Below are positions 43,230 to 52,500 of a stretch of 64,000 bases of DNA, piece after piece. Positions within the stretch are counted from its first letter, which is position 1. Each line of letters begins with the position of its first letter. A program made the position numbers and the translations under genes. The notes beneath the pieces were generated by a model, which was not told where the DNA came from, searched no databases, and saw nothing but the letters and a program-made list of their open reading frames with translations. This DNA is from an uncultured Bacteroidales bacterium (GTDB lineage Bacteria > Bacteroidota > Bacteroidia > Bacteroidales > UBA932): the NCBI GenBank assembly GCA_934725575.1, contig CAKVCK010000002.1:62001-126000 (forward strand). The letters run 5' to 3'.

Positions 43230-46200
43230 GGCCGTGGCGGTACATATTCCTGCTTTTGGCGGTTTGTCTGTGCGGATTCCGGGCTTTCGCCGGTTCGCGC
43301 AATGTCGGGGACATCTCGAATCTGACCATACATTCGTTCGCCCAGGATCCGAAGGGCTATGTGTGGATAGCCACGGACAACGGACTTTGCAGGTATAACG
43401 GCCACGACTACCTTCATTATTATCACGATGCAGAGGACGCGGGCTCGCTCCCTTCAAACACGGTCCTGTCCTTGGTGACGGACGACAGCGGAGTGCTTTG
43501 GGTGGCCACCGACCGGGGTGTATGCTGGTACGATGGGATGAATGACTCGTTCGAGCTGGTCGAAGGCGTCCCCGGAGTAAGCAGGCTGGCTTTCAATGAC
43601 GGTATGGTGGTCGGCTATGGCGCTGGGCAGGGGATAACGCTTCTGAATCCGAGTAAAAAGAGGATCGACTCTGTCCACAACACTCCCTCGCACAATGTCG
43701 CGGTACTGGTAGCCGACAAGTCCGGCTGCCTTTGGGGCGGACATTCGGACGGGATTCATATCGTGAGGTTCGACAAGTCCGCGGCGGTCATCGCTTCAGA
43801 GACGTTGTCGGAGAAATCAGCTTTCAGGAGCGCGGCGGTCGACAGCCTTGGCAGGATCTGGTTCGGCAGGAACAACGGACTGCTTATCCGTGACGCCGGC
43901 ACGATGGAATCCGTGGAGGATCCCCGTTTGAACAATCTCGTGGGTTTGGTGGCCGGACATTCCGTCACGACGATCCTGCCTGTGCTCGGGACGATGTATG
44001 TGTGTATGCCGGGCGTGGGGATATATACGGTGGAACTGAACGACGGGGATGTACGCAAGGATGCGGTCAGGAGGTTCGACCTTAGTTATATGAGCGATTT
44101 CAGCTGCGGATTCAAGGACAGTGAGAACCATCCGTGGATCGGCACGATGGACAGAGGCTACAGCGTTCGTTTCCTGGAGAAGAAGAATTTCAAGTACGCT
44201 CCGGCCTTGGGGAGGGCAACCTTGGGTAAGTACATAAACTGTGTCACCGCTTCAAGGGGCTCTCATACTGTATGGCTGGCAAGCTATTACAAAGGATTGC
44301 TGGCTTTTGACATTCCCACTTCGAAACACGTGTGGTATACCTATGGCAAATGCAAGCCTTTGGACGCTCTCGGGGAAAAGGGCATCCAGGCGTTGGCGTT
44401 GGACAGGAAAAACAATCTTTGGATCTCGATGGCCGGCAAGGTGGCGGTCTGCGAGACAAAGGACTCGGAGATTCTGGATTCCAAGGTTGTGGCTGACGGG
44501 ATTGAGGTGAACGCTTTCTGCGAGGATGGCGACGGGACGATGTGGGCGGCCACACCTGTTGGTCTTGTGAGACTTGATGGTGGAACCGAGGGCTCTTGTC
44601 TGTTTCAAGGTTCGGATATTCAGGATATTATAAGATTTGATAAGGACAGGCTTCTCGTCGCCGTCAAGGATTCTGGGCTGTTCCTTGTTGATCCGGTGAC
44701 GCTTGAGACCCAAAGATACCTCTTGGCCGGTGACGATGCCAAGAGATCCCTTGGGGATGTGTCGTGCCTGTATATTCATAAAGAGGAATTGTGGATAGGC
44801 ACTTCCTCCAAAGGGTTGCTGCGCTGCCGGGGGAATGAGGTGGTCAATGAATATTCCGTCAAGAACGGACTGGGCAGCAATGACATAGCCAGCATCGCGG
44901 CTGATCCGGAAGGCAACGTCTGGGTGGGGACATCATATGGCCTTTCCGTGGTGACGAAGCGCTTTGACAAGCCGATCACATATTACCAAGGCCGCTGGAT
45001 GGACACGCAGCAATTCTGTAAGAGAAGCGCGGCGTCCCATTCGGGGAGGATGTTTTTCGGTGGGAATATGGGACTGGCGTTCTTCTTTTCGGACAGGATC
45101 ATCTCGAATATCTCTGACGAGCCGGTGAATATTGTGCTTACAGGACTGAGTGTCAATGGTGTGGAGCAGACGCCGGGAGACGGGAAGATCCTTGGCCGTC
45201 TTGTCGATGACACGGACCGGATTGTCCTGAAAAGCAACCAGAACAGCATAGGAATCCGTTTCGAGCCGGTCTCGTTCATCGCCGAGGACAACATCGGATT
45301 CTCCTACAGGCTTACGGGAAAGTACACGGATGACGAGTGGAATGACATCGGAGGCTACAGGCGTGTCACATTCTCGCATCTGCCTCCGGGACATTATGTC
45401 TTTGAGCTCAAGGCCAGCAACGTGGACGGATTCTGGAGCAAGGATCCGCGCCGGCTGGAGATCGTCATAAGGAAGTCCCCGTGGCTTTCCTGGTACGCCT
45501 TGCTTGCGTACATCGCCTTGGCCGTCGCCGGGATGATGGCCGTCTCAAGGTTCATAATCAACCGCAGGATGGAGGAGATGGAGCTTCAGGCCGCCAAGGA
45601 TGACCTGAACCGTGAGAAGAGGCTCTCCGAGATGAAGGTGAACTTCTTCACGAACATCTCGCACGAGTTGAGGACATCTCTGGCCTTGGTCTATGGACCG
45701 GTCAATATGCTGTCCAGAGTCCGTGACAAGGTCAGCTTCGACAAGATGATCGAGTCGATCAACTACAATATGAGGAACCTGCTGAATCTGGTTGACCAGC
45801 TTCTGAATTTGAGCCGCATAGAGAACGGGGCCCTTCCGTTGTCCGTCTCCAGGACCGATGTGCCTTTCCTTCTGCGCAGGCTCACTGACGGTTTCTCGTT
45901 CCAGGCTCACGAGAAGTCCATTGAGCTGCTGTTGGACTGTTCAGGAGATCTGGCAGGTGTGCCGGTTGACGCCGACAAATTGGCCAGGGTTGTCGTGAAC
46001 CTTGTCTCCAATGCGCTGAAATACACTCCGGAGGGCGGTCACGTCCGGATTCTTGCCGAGCGTGTCGCCAGTCCAGACCGGATTCTGTCTGGCTACAAAA
46101 CTTCCTCCACTTACCTTCAGATCTCCGTGACTGATGACGGAATCGGAATGAAGGACGAGGATGTCGTACACATTTTCGACCGTTACACAAGGCTGGCCCA

Positions 46201-47215
46201 GACCGAGACCTCGGTGACCGGGACGGGCATCGGGCTGCACTATGTCAAGGAACTTCTGCGAATCCACGGCGGGGCTGTCAACGCTCAGGTTCGGAGGGAA
46301 GGCGGGATGAGGTTTGTCTTCGCCCTGCCGGCGGACGAGAGCCTCTATGAGATCACTGAGACAGCCAAGGACTTCCGCTCCGATGTGATTGACGGTATGC
46401 TGGTCGTGGATCCGGTCAAGGAGGAACCCGTCGGGGAGGAAGGAAACCGTGAGAGGCACAAGGTGCTGGTGGTTGAGGACAATGCCTCCCTGCTCGCCTG
46501 GCTTAAGGATATTCTTTCGTCAAGGTATGATGTTTACACCGCTTCGGACGGTGCGGATGCCCTTGACATAGTCAATGATGTCCTTCCTGACCTGATCCTG
46601 ACGGATGTCGTTATGCCTAAGGTTGACGGCTACGAACTTTGCCGTCGGGTGAAGGAGGACAAGATGCTCAGTCATATTCCTGTGGTCATCCTGACATCCA
46701 AGACAGGGGAGGAGGACCGCCTTGTCGGCTATCAGCACGGGGCGGACTTGTACGTGACCAAGCCATTCAGCGCTGAGCTGATCCTCACGCTCATCGGGAA
46801 CATAATGGCGACAAGGGAGAAGCTCCGCGAAAGCTTCACTTCCCAGGAGGTCGTGACTGATGAAAGCAAGGAGGACCCGATCGAAAGCATCAGCGCTGAC
46901 GACAGGGCTTTCATCGAAGGCCTCAGGAAATACATCGAGGACAACATCTCGGAGACATCCATCAGCATCACCGCCCTTGCCGGGGAGATGTGTATGAGCC
47001 GGGCCAGCTTCTTCAGGAAGATGAAGTCCCTGACCGGTATGACCCCGAATGATTTCATTTTGTCCTACCGTCTCAACAAGGCCGCGTCTATGCTCAAGGA
47101 AGGCCGGTGGAGGGTGGGTGAGATAGCGGATATGCTTGGATTCAGCTCCGCGTCCCATTTCTCAAGGGTGTTCCGCCAGAAGTTCGGAAAATCGCCTAAG
47201 GAGTTCATAATGTAG
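43226..47215 (+). CDS. Hybrid two-component system regulator (HTCS)
   Basis: A 1329-residue one-protein sensor and transcription factor typical of Bacteroidota PULs. It has a signal peptide, two periplasmic Reg_prop propellers (about 25-650), a Y_Y_Y domain (to about 752), one membrane segment (about 755-778), HisKA with the phospho-accepting H813, HATPase_c (NLVSNALKYTPEGG, then GTGIGLHYVKELL), a receiver domain with D1127 (LILTDVVMPKVDGYEL), and an AraC HTH to the C terminus. The H-box reads SHELRTS, where serine replaces the usual proline. It likely senses oligosaccharides and activates the SusCD operon downstream. It overlaps the PL8 gene by four bases. Confidence 0.95.
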   Translation: MRPWRYIFLLLAVCLCGFRAFAGSRNVGDISNLTIHSFAQDPKGYVWIATDNGLCRYNGHDYLHYYHDAEDAGSLPSNTVLSLVTDDSGVLWVATDRGVCWYDGMNDSFELVEGVPGVSRLAFNDGMVVGYGAGQGITLLNPSKKRIDSVHNTPSHNVAVLVADKSGCLWGGHSDGIHIVRFDKSAAVIASETLSEKSAFRSAAVDSLGRIWFGRNNGLLIRDAGTMESVEDPRLNNLVGLVAGHSVTTILPVLGTMYVCMPGVGIYTVELNDGDVRKDAVRRFDLSYMSDFSCGFKDSENHPWIGTMDRGYSVRFLEKKNFKYAPALGRATLGKYINCVTASRGSHTVWLASYYKGLLAFDIPTSKHVWYTYGKCKPLDALGEKGIQALALDRKNNLWISMAGKVAVCETKDSEILDSKVVADGIEVNAFCEDGDGTMWAATPVGLVRLDGGTEGSCLFQGSDIQDIIRFDKDRLLVAVKDSGLFLVDPVTLETQRYLLAGDDAKRSLGDVSCLYIHKEELWIGTSSKGLLRCRGNEVVNEYSVKNGLGSNDIASIAADPEGNVWVGTSYGLSVVTKRFDKPITYYQGRWMDTQQFCKRSAASHSGRMFFGGNMGLAFFFSDRIISNISDEPVNIVLTGLSVNGVEQTPGDGKILGRLVDDTDRIVLKSNQNSIGIRFEPVSFIAEDNIGFSYRLTGKYTDDEWNDIGGYRRVTFSHLPPGHYVFELKASNVDGFWSKDPRRLEIVIRKSPWLSWYALLAYIALAVAGMMAVSRFIINRRMEEMELQAAKDDLNREKRLSEMKVNFFTNISHELRTSLALVYGPVNMLSRVRDKVSFDKMIESINYNMRNLLNLVDQLLNLSRIENGALPLSVSRTDVPFLLRRLTDGFSFQAHEKSIELLLDCSGDLAGVPVDADKLARVVVNLVSNALKYTPEGGHVRILAERVASPDRILSGYKTSSTYLQISVTDDGIGMKDEDVVHIFDRYTRLAQTETSVTGTGIGLHYVKELLRIHGGAVNAQVRREGGMRFVFALPADESLYEITETAKDFRSDVIDGMLVVDPVKEEPVGEEGNRERHKVLVVEDNASLLAWLKDILSSRYDVYTASDGADALDIVNDVLPDLILTDVVMPKVDGYELCRRVKEDKMLSHIPVVILTSKTGEEDRLVGYQHGADLYVTKPFSAELILTLIGNIMATREKLRESFTSQEVVTDESKEDPIESISADDRAFIEGLRKYIEDNISETSISITALAGEMCMSRASFFRKMKSLTGMTPNDFILSYRLNKAASMLKEGRWRVGEIADMLGFSSASHFSRVFRQKFGKSPKEFIM

Positions 47216-47220
47216 CAGTT

Positions 47221-47307
47221 TTCCGTGCTCGTTAACGGAATTGAGATTCACGGACAATTTTATGAGACTTTTATGCCCTGCGAATGCGTTTTGATGGACT
47301 AATTTTG
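47221..47307 (+). promoter_or_regulatory. Promoter region of the BNR/SusCD operon
   Basis: A perfect -7 box TAATTTTG is at 47300-47307, 26 bases before the next ATG. Upstream, TTCCGT (47221-47226) and ACGGAA (47235-47240) form an inverted repeat with an eight-base centre. Its left half, TTTTCCGTGC, equals the left half of the operator at 40076, but the centre differs. HTCS or LacI-type binding is possible. Confidence 0.55.
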
Positions 47308-47332
47308 CACCATCAAGATTTGCATTCAAGAA

Positions 47333-48841
47333 ATGGACAAGAAGACACTCATCACAATTCTCTCGGCGCTCGTCGCTCTTGGCGCCTGGGCTCAGAATCC
47401 AACGGAGCGGAAAGCGGTGGCTCAGACATCCGTCAAGCCTGCCGGGGTCGTAGTCAACAAGGATAGGCTTGAGCACCCTTTCGACGGTTGTATGGACGGC
47501 CAGAAGGTAGATGGCTATAGAGGGATATGGTTCACCATCGGCCAGGCCAAATCGGACTATGGCGACAAGTATTCCGGAGGACTGGGCACGTACACGATGA
47601 AGCATATCCCTATGGCGGTCTATTCCAAGGAGGCCGACAAGACGTTCTTTGTCTATGGCGGCGCTCCGGACACAGGGGAGAAGTACCTTCTTTGTATGAT
47701 AGGGTGCTATGACCACAAGACAGGGATGCTGTCAAAGCCCGTGGTCGTGCACGACAAAGGATGCTACGGTGTCTATGACCCTCACGATGATCCTACGGTC
47801 CAGATCGACAAGGACGGCTACGTCTGGGTCTTCGTCGCCGGAAGGGCCAACAAGCGTCCCGGCATCCGCTACCGCAGCGTGAAGCCTTACGACATCTCCG
47901 CTTTTGAATATGTCAACGAAAGCATAATGGCCTATCCTGAGGTCATCTACGACAAAGAGAAGGGATTCTTCCTGTTCGACACCCGTTACGACGGAGTCCG
48001 CAGGACGTTCTTCCAGACCAGCAAGGATGGTGTCAATTGGTCTGATTTCCAGCCGATCGCGTCGATCATCGAGCCGGGTGAGGAAAAGTCCGGCCACTAC
48101 CAGTTCGCCAACTATGACGGTGAGAAACTGGTCTGCTGTTTCAACCGTCACATTAACGGCGGCGTGGATACCAGGACCAACATCTACTACATCCAGAGCA
48201 AGGATTGGGGCAAGACCTGGACCACTGCTGACGGGACTGTCGTCGAGCTTCCAATTCTAAGGGAGCAGGGACCGGCTCTTATCCGGGATTTCCATAAGGA
48301 GGGCAGGAACTGCTACATCAAGGACATCAATTTCGATGTCAAGGGCAATCCTGTAATATATTATGTGACCAGCGACAACCATCTTACCGGACCTGACGGC
48401 GGAGCCCGCATTCACTCGGTGGCCCGCTGGACGGGAAAGAAATGGGCTTTCACGGAGTTCGCTGAGTCAACACACTGCTACGACAGCGGAAGCCTCTGGG
48501 TTGACGGAAAGGTGATGACGATCATCACCCCGTCGGATCCGGGCCCACAACTCTGGGGAACAGGCGGCGAGATGGTGATGTGGAAGAGTTTCAACGGCGG
48601 AAAGACCTGGAAGCGTTACAAGACATTGACCCACAACAGCCCACGCAACCACGGGTACGCCAGAAGGCCGCTGAACTGCAACGATGGTTTCTATGCTTTC
48701 TGGGCCGACGGCAACCCTGACAAGAAAAGTATCTCGTACCTCTATTTCTGCAACAGCGAAGGCGATGTTTACAGAATGCCTTACAATATGACACAGGACT
48801 GGCAGAAGCCGGAACTGGTCAGAAAGGCTGAGAGAAAATAG
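47333..48841 (+). CDS. BNR_4-type seven-bladed propeller protein, candidate lyase/hydrolase (1)
   Basis: A 502-residue exported protein (signal peptide about 1-20) of the BNR_4 superfamily, which includes the propeller enzymes of PL24, PL25, PL42 and GH145, all acting near glucuronate or rhamnose linkages. Blocks include YGDKYSGGLGTYTMKH, YDPHDDPTVQIDKDGYVW, FNRHINGGVDTRTNIYY and ESTHCYDSG; the histidines in HDDP and NRHIN are candidate active-site residues by analogy. It is the first gene of the downstream operon and a close paralogue of the next gene. Confidence 0.82.
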   Translation: MDKKTLITILSALVALGAWAQNPTERKAVAQTSVKPAGVVVNKDRLEHPFDGCMDGQKVDGYRGIWFTIGQAKSDYGDKYSGGLGTYTMKHIPMAVYSKEADKTFFVYGGAPDTGEKYLLCMIGCYDHKTGMLSKPVVVHDKGCYGVYDPHDDPTVQIDKDGYVWVFVAGRANKRPGIRYRSVKPYDISAFEYVNESIMAYPEVIYDKEKGFFLFDTRYDGVRRTFFQTSKDGVNWSDFQPIASIIEPGEEKSGHYQFANYDGEKLVCCFNRHINGGVDTRTNIYYIQSKDWGKTWTTADGTVVELPILREQGPALIRDFHKEGRNCYIKDINFDVKGNPVIYYVTSDNHLTGPDGGARIHSVARWTGKKWAFTEFAESTHCYDSGSLWVDGKVMTIITPSDPGPQLWGTGGEMVMWKSFNGGKTWKRYKTLTHNSPRNHGYARRPLNCNDGFYAFWADGNPDKKSISYLYFCNSEGDVYRMPYNMTQDWQKPELVRKAERK

Positions 48842-48853
48842 CCGACTTCATTG

Positions 48854-50854
48854 ATGTTTACCCGTAAATACCATATTCTATCCGCAGTTGCCACCATCCT
48901 TTTGGTGGCGGCTGCTTGCTCGGTTTCAAAGGAGGAAGTCCTGGAACTGGACGGCACCGGAAAGATCGCTCTTCTCGGCGGGAGGGAACGGGTAGTCTGC
49001 AAATGGAGCGGGGTCTCGGACGCTGTCGCCGGCATTTCTCTGGACGGTGCCGGGAACCACTTTGAAATAGATTTCGACGGCAAGGATGGATCCGCGGTCC
49101 TGAGTCCGGTGCCGGAAGGGAACGGAACATTCTCCGTGATCTGGCGCGCCAAAAACGGCGAAACCTTCAATGGGGCTGGAATCGAAGTGAAAGTCTATGG
49201 CTCTGAATATGAAGGCAGTCTGGAGAACCGTTCTGTCCTTGCTGCCTCCTACACAGGAAGCGGAGTTGAGATAATCCTGAGCTCGTCGTGTCCTGATGAC
49301 ATCAAGGGAATGGAATTTATGTTCACCGCGGCTGACGGCTCAATGAAGACTGAATATGTGGAGTCCTATGGCGGTGGACGCACCCAGACGGTAAGGCTCA
49401 AGGAAGCCGGGGACGGGCCGCTTACGTACCGTAGCGTCTGGAGTCCGCTCGGTGGCGCGGGTGACATATTCAAAAGCGCTCAGGCGGTCATTGTTCCGGA
49501 GATGGCTCCTTCTGTGGAAGGCATCTCGCAGGCGGTCGATGGCTACCGTGGAATATGGTTCACCATCGGGCAGTCCAAGTCTGAATATGGCGACAAATAT
49601 TCCGGAGGGCTGGGCACGTACACGATGAAGCATATTCCTATGGCTGTGTACGCTCCGGAGGTGGACAGGACTTATTTCGTCTATGGCGGCTGCCCGGACA
49701 CGGGGAAGGCCTATCTCCAGTGTATGGTCGGTTGCTATGACCACCGCACCGGAATGCTCAGAAAGCCTCGGGTGGTGATGGACAAGGGCATCCTCGGGGT
49801 GAGCGACCCTCACGACGATCCTACCGTCCAGATCGACAAGGATGGGTACATCTGGGTCTTCGTGGCCGGAAGGGCCAACAAGCGCCCTGGAGTCCGCTAC
49901 CGCAGCACCAAGCCTTACGACATCTCTTCCTTTGAATATGTCAACGAAAGCATAATGGCCTATCCTCAGGTGATGTACGACAAGGACAAGGGATTCTTCC
50001 TGTTCTTCACCCGTTATGACGGAGTCCGCCAGCTTTTCTGGCAGACCAGCAAGGATGGGGTGGAATGGACACCTTACCGGAAACTGGCTTCCATAAAGGA
50101 AGGTTCCGAGACCAAATCTGGGCACTATCAGATAAGTAATATTTTCGGTGACAAACTCTGCACGGCTTTCAACCGTCACATCAACGGTTCTGTCGATACC
50201 CGCACTAACATCTACTATCTTCAGTCCACCGACTGGGGACAGACCTGGACGACGGCTGACGGCACTGTTGTGAATGTCCCGGTCACGGACAGGCATTCTG
50301 TATGTGAACTCCGTGATTATCAGAGTAAGGGACGGAACTGCTACATCAAAGATCTGAACTTTGATCCGGCGGGCAATCCGGTGATTCTTTACCTTACCAG
50401 CGACAATCACCTTTCTGGTCCGGCCGGAGGTGTAAGGCAATGGCACACGCTTTACTGGACGGGGACGGAATGGGAGGAAAGCCTCATCACCACTTCCACG
50501 CATTGCTACGACAGCGGAAGCATCTGGGTGGAGGATGGACAGTGGACGGTCATCGCCCCGACGGATCCGGGGCCTCAGTATTGGGGAACCGGCGGCGAGA
50601 TGGTGCGCTGGACCAGCACGGACAAGGGTAAGACTTGGATAAGAAGCCTGAACCTGACATCGGGAAGTGTGTCGAACCAGACCTACGCCCGGAGGCCTCT
50701 GCGGGCGGCGGACGGATTCTACGCTTTCTGGGCTGACGGTAATCCGGACTCAAGAAGTGTCTCGCACCTGTATTTCTGCGACAAGGGCGGCAAGGTTTAC
50801 AGAATGCCTTACAATATGACAAAGGAATGGGAAAAGCCCGAGCCGGTCTATTAG
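48854..50854 (+). CDS. BNR_4-type propeller lipoprotein with N-terminal DUF4998-like domain (2)
   Basis: A 666-residue lipoprotein (lipobox AAAC, Cys22 from the ATG at 48854; an in-frame TTG precedes it). Residues about 30-225 resemble DUF4998, with KVYGSEYEGSLENRSVLAA. The C-terminal 430 residues are a close paralogue of the preceding gene, keeping HDDPTVQIDKDGYIW, NRHINGSVDTRTNIYYLQS and STHCYDSG. Tandem duplication with gain of a surface-anchoring domain is the simplest reading. It may act or bind outside the cell, with the other protein in the periplasm. Confidence 0.82.
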   Translation: MFTRKYHILSAVATILLVAAACSVSKEEVLELDGTGKIALLGGRERVVCKWSGVSDAVAGISLDGAGNHFEIDFDGKDGSAVLSPVPEGNGTFSVIWRAKNGETFNGAGIEVKVYGSEYEGSLENRSVLAASYTGSGVEIILSSSCPDDIKGMEFMFTAADGSMKTEYVESYGGGRTQTVRLKEAGDGPLTYRSVWSPLGGAGDIFKSAQAVIVPEMAPSVEGISQAVDGYRGIWFTIGQSKSEYGDKYSGGLGTYTMKHIPMAVYAPEVDRTYFVYGGCPDTGKAYLQCMVGCYDHRTGMLRKPRVVMDKGILGVSDPHDDPTVQIDKDGYIWVFVAGRANKRPGVRYRSTKPYDISSFEYVNESIMAYPQVMYDKDKGFFLFFTRYDGVRQLFWQTSKDGVEWTPYRKLASIKEGSETKSGHYQISNIFGDKLCTAFNRHINGSVDTRTNIYYLQSTDWGQTWTTADGTVVNVPVTDRHSVCELRDYQSKGRNCYIKDLNFDPAGNPVILYLTSDNHLSGPAGGVRQWHTLYWTGTEWEESLITTSTHCYDSGSIWVEDGQWTVIAPTDPGPQYWGTGGEMVRWTSTDKGKTWIRSLNLTSGSVSNQTYARRPLRAADGFYAFWADGNPDSRSVSHLYFCDKGGKVYRMPYNMTKEWEKPEPVY

Positions 50855-50907
50855 ATACCAAGAATTGGTTTATGAGTATAGTATGATAAAACGTAATTAG
50901 TAACATT

Positions 50908-52494
50908 ATGAGAAAATCACTTAGACTGATCTTTCTGCCGCTGATGGTTCTGTCGGGCTTGTTCCTGGCATCCTGCGCGGAAGAGGAAAAAGGAACCGAA
51001 GAGGTGGTTGACATCAATGGCCTTTCCGACATCCGTCTGTCCTACGACGGGTCGGAGAACGCCACGTTCACCGTTTCTTCCACAAGGACCTGGTCTGTGT
51101 CCAAATCCGGAATGGATTGGCTGACGGTCACTCCGGTCAACGGCGGCTCGGGAAAGCTTGCGACCGTCACCGTGAAGGCCGAGGCCAATGATGACCTTGA
51201 GCGTTCCGGCCGGTTGACCGTCAGGGCGGGCTCAGTGAAAAGAACAATCACGGTCACGCAGGACGCTTTCCCAATCGTCCCGGAGATCAAGGTCTATGAC
51301 CTTGACACTGAGGTTATAGCCTTTGATTTCGACAAGACGGATCCGGTTGTGTTCAAGGTCTGGAGCAATGTCGCCTGGACTGTGGAGAAGACTGGTTTGG
51401 ATTGGGTGAGTGTCACTCCGGATGCTGGAGAGCGCAAGACTGAGAGCAAGGTCACGGTCACTCCGGAGCTCAACACCGGAGACGCGCGTGAGGGTACGTT
51501 GACCTTCAAGGGCGAGGGCGCTCCCGATGTTGTGGTCAGGATAACCCAGACGAAGTATGTGGATGATCCTGTCTTCAATGTGATCGGTGCCGAGGGAAAT
51601 GCCGTTTCCTTCACGGACAAGGCTGAGACAGTGGCCGTGCTGACGGTCATGACAAACAGGAACTGGTCCGCCGTCAAGTCCGATGGAATGGACTGGCTCA
51701 CCGTGACACCTGCCTCAGGAACCGCGAATATGGAAGGTACATCCGTCAAGGTGTCCGCATCCGAGAACACCTCGACAGAGCCGCGCACCGGTACCCTCAC
51801 ATTCAGATGCGAGGACGAGGCGATCGAGGATTTTGTCATCACGGTTACCCAGAAAGGAGTGTTCGTTACTCCTACCGAGTGGACCTGGACGCTTGAGGAT
51901 TCAGTGCTCAAGGGTACGGAATGGGCTGCCAAGGGCATAGCCGCCGATGACAGCAAGACAGCGGAAATGAGATGGAACATCGTCAATGATGACTCAAAAT
52001 ACGCCGATCCGGCCGGCCGTGGCTCCATTGTCAGCGGAGACGGTAACGGACACTATGCCTACAAAGGTGTATGGACGGGAGATAATATGGAGTTCACCTT
52101 CCCGGTCAAGGATTTCGAGGCCGGAACCTCTGTCAGCATCCAGTTCGCAATGTCCGGAGTCAATTCGGCGCCTTGCTTCTGGACCGTGGAATATCTCGAC
52201 GGTGGTGTCTGGGCTCCGACCAGCTCCAACACTCTGAAAAGCGCCAAAGGCGTGACGATGGAGGCCACGTACGTGCTCCTGAAACAGAACACTGCCGTGA
52301 ATGTCAAGGAAACCGCCACATTCAAGACCGCGGTCGCCGACGGCACATTGAAGTTCAGGATCAAGTGTGCGGCGGGAGAGTACACCGTGAACAGCGCAAA
52401 GGCCGCGACCCAGGCCGGAAAGTCGTCCACTATCCGTATCCGCCAGTGGAGCGATGGCTCTTGCGACGCCATCAAGATCAAGATTGAAAAATAA
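50908..52494 (+). CDS. BACON-domain surface glycan-binding lipoprotein
   Basis: A 528-residue lipoprotein (lipobox LASC, Cys23) with three BACON repeats, each with the SxxxWxV...MDWLTVTP pattern (for example around residues 65-75, 155-165 and 255-275), and a C-terminal beta-rich domain of about 200 residues that likely binds the glycan. Such proteins serve as SusE/F-like surface glycan-binding proteins beside SusC/SusD. The SusC start follows by six bases. Confidence 0.85.
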   Translation: MRKSLRLIFLPLMVLSGLFLASCAEEEKGTEEVVDINGLSDIRLSYDGSENATFTVSSTRTWSVSKSGMDWLTVTPVNGGSGKLATVTVKAEANDDLERSGRLTVRAGSVKRTITVTQDAFPIVPEIKVYDLDTEVIAFDFDKTDPVVFKVWSNVAWTVEKTGLDWVSVTPDAGERKTESKVTVTPELNTGDAREGTLTFKGEGAPDVVVRITQTKYVDDPVFNVIGAEGNAVSFTDKAETVAVLTVMTNRNWSAVKSDGMDWLTVTPASGTANMEGTSVKVSASENTSTEPRTGTLTFRCEDEAIEDFVITVTQKGVFVTPTEWTWTLEDSVLKGTEWAAKGIAADDSKTAEMRWNIVNDDSKYADPAGRGSIVSGDGNGHYAYKGVWTGDNMEFTFPVKDFEAGTSVSIQFAMSGVNSAPCFWTVEYLDGGVWAPTSSNTLKSAKGVTMEATYVLLKQNTAVNVKETATFKTAVADGTLKFRIKCAAGEYTVNSAKAATQAGKSSTIRIRQWSDGSCDAIKIKIEK

Positions 52495-52500
52495 TAACCA

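Noticed and set aside
49340..50503. 387-codon antisense frame over the second BNR_4 gene
   Set aside because: Shadow of a well-supported plus-strand gene; no recognisable domain.
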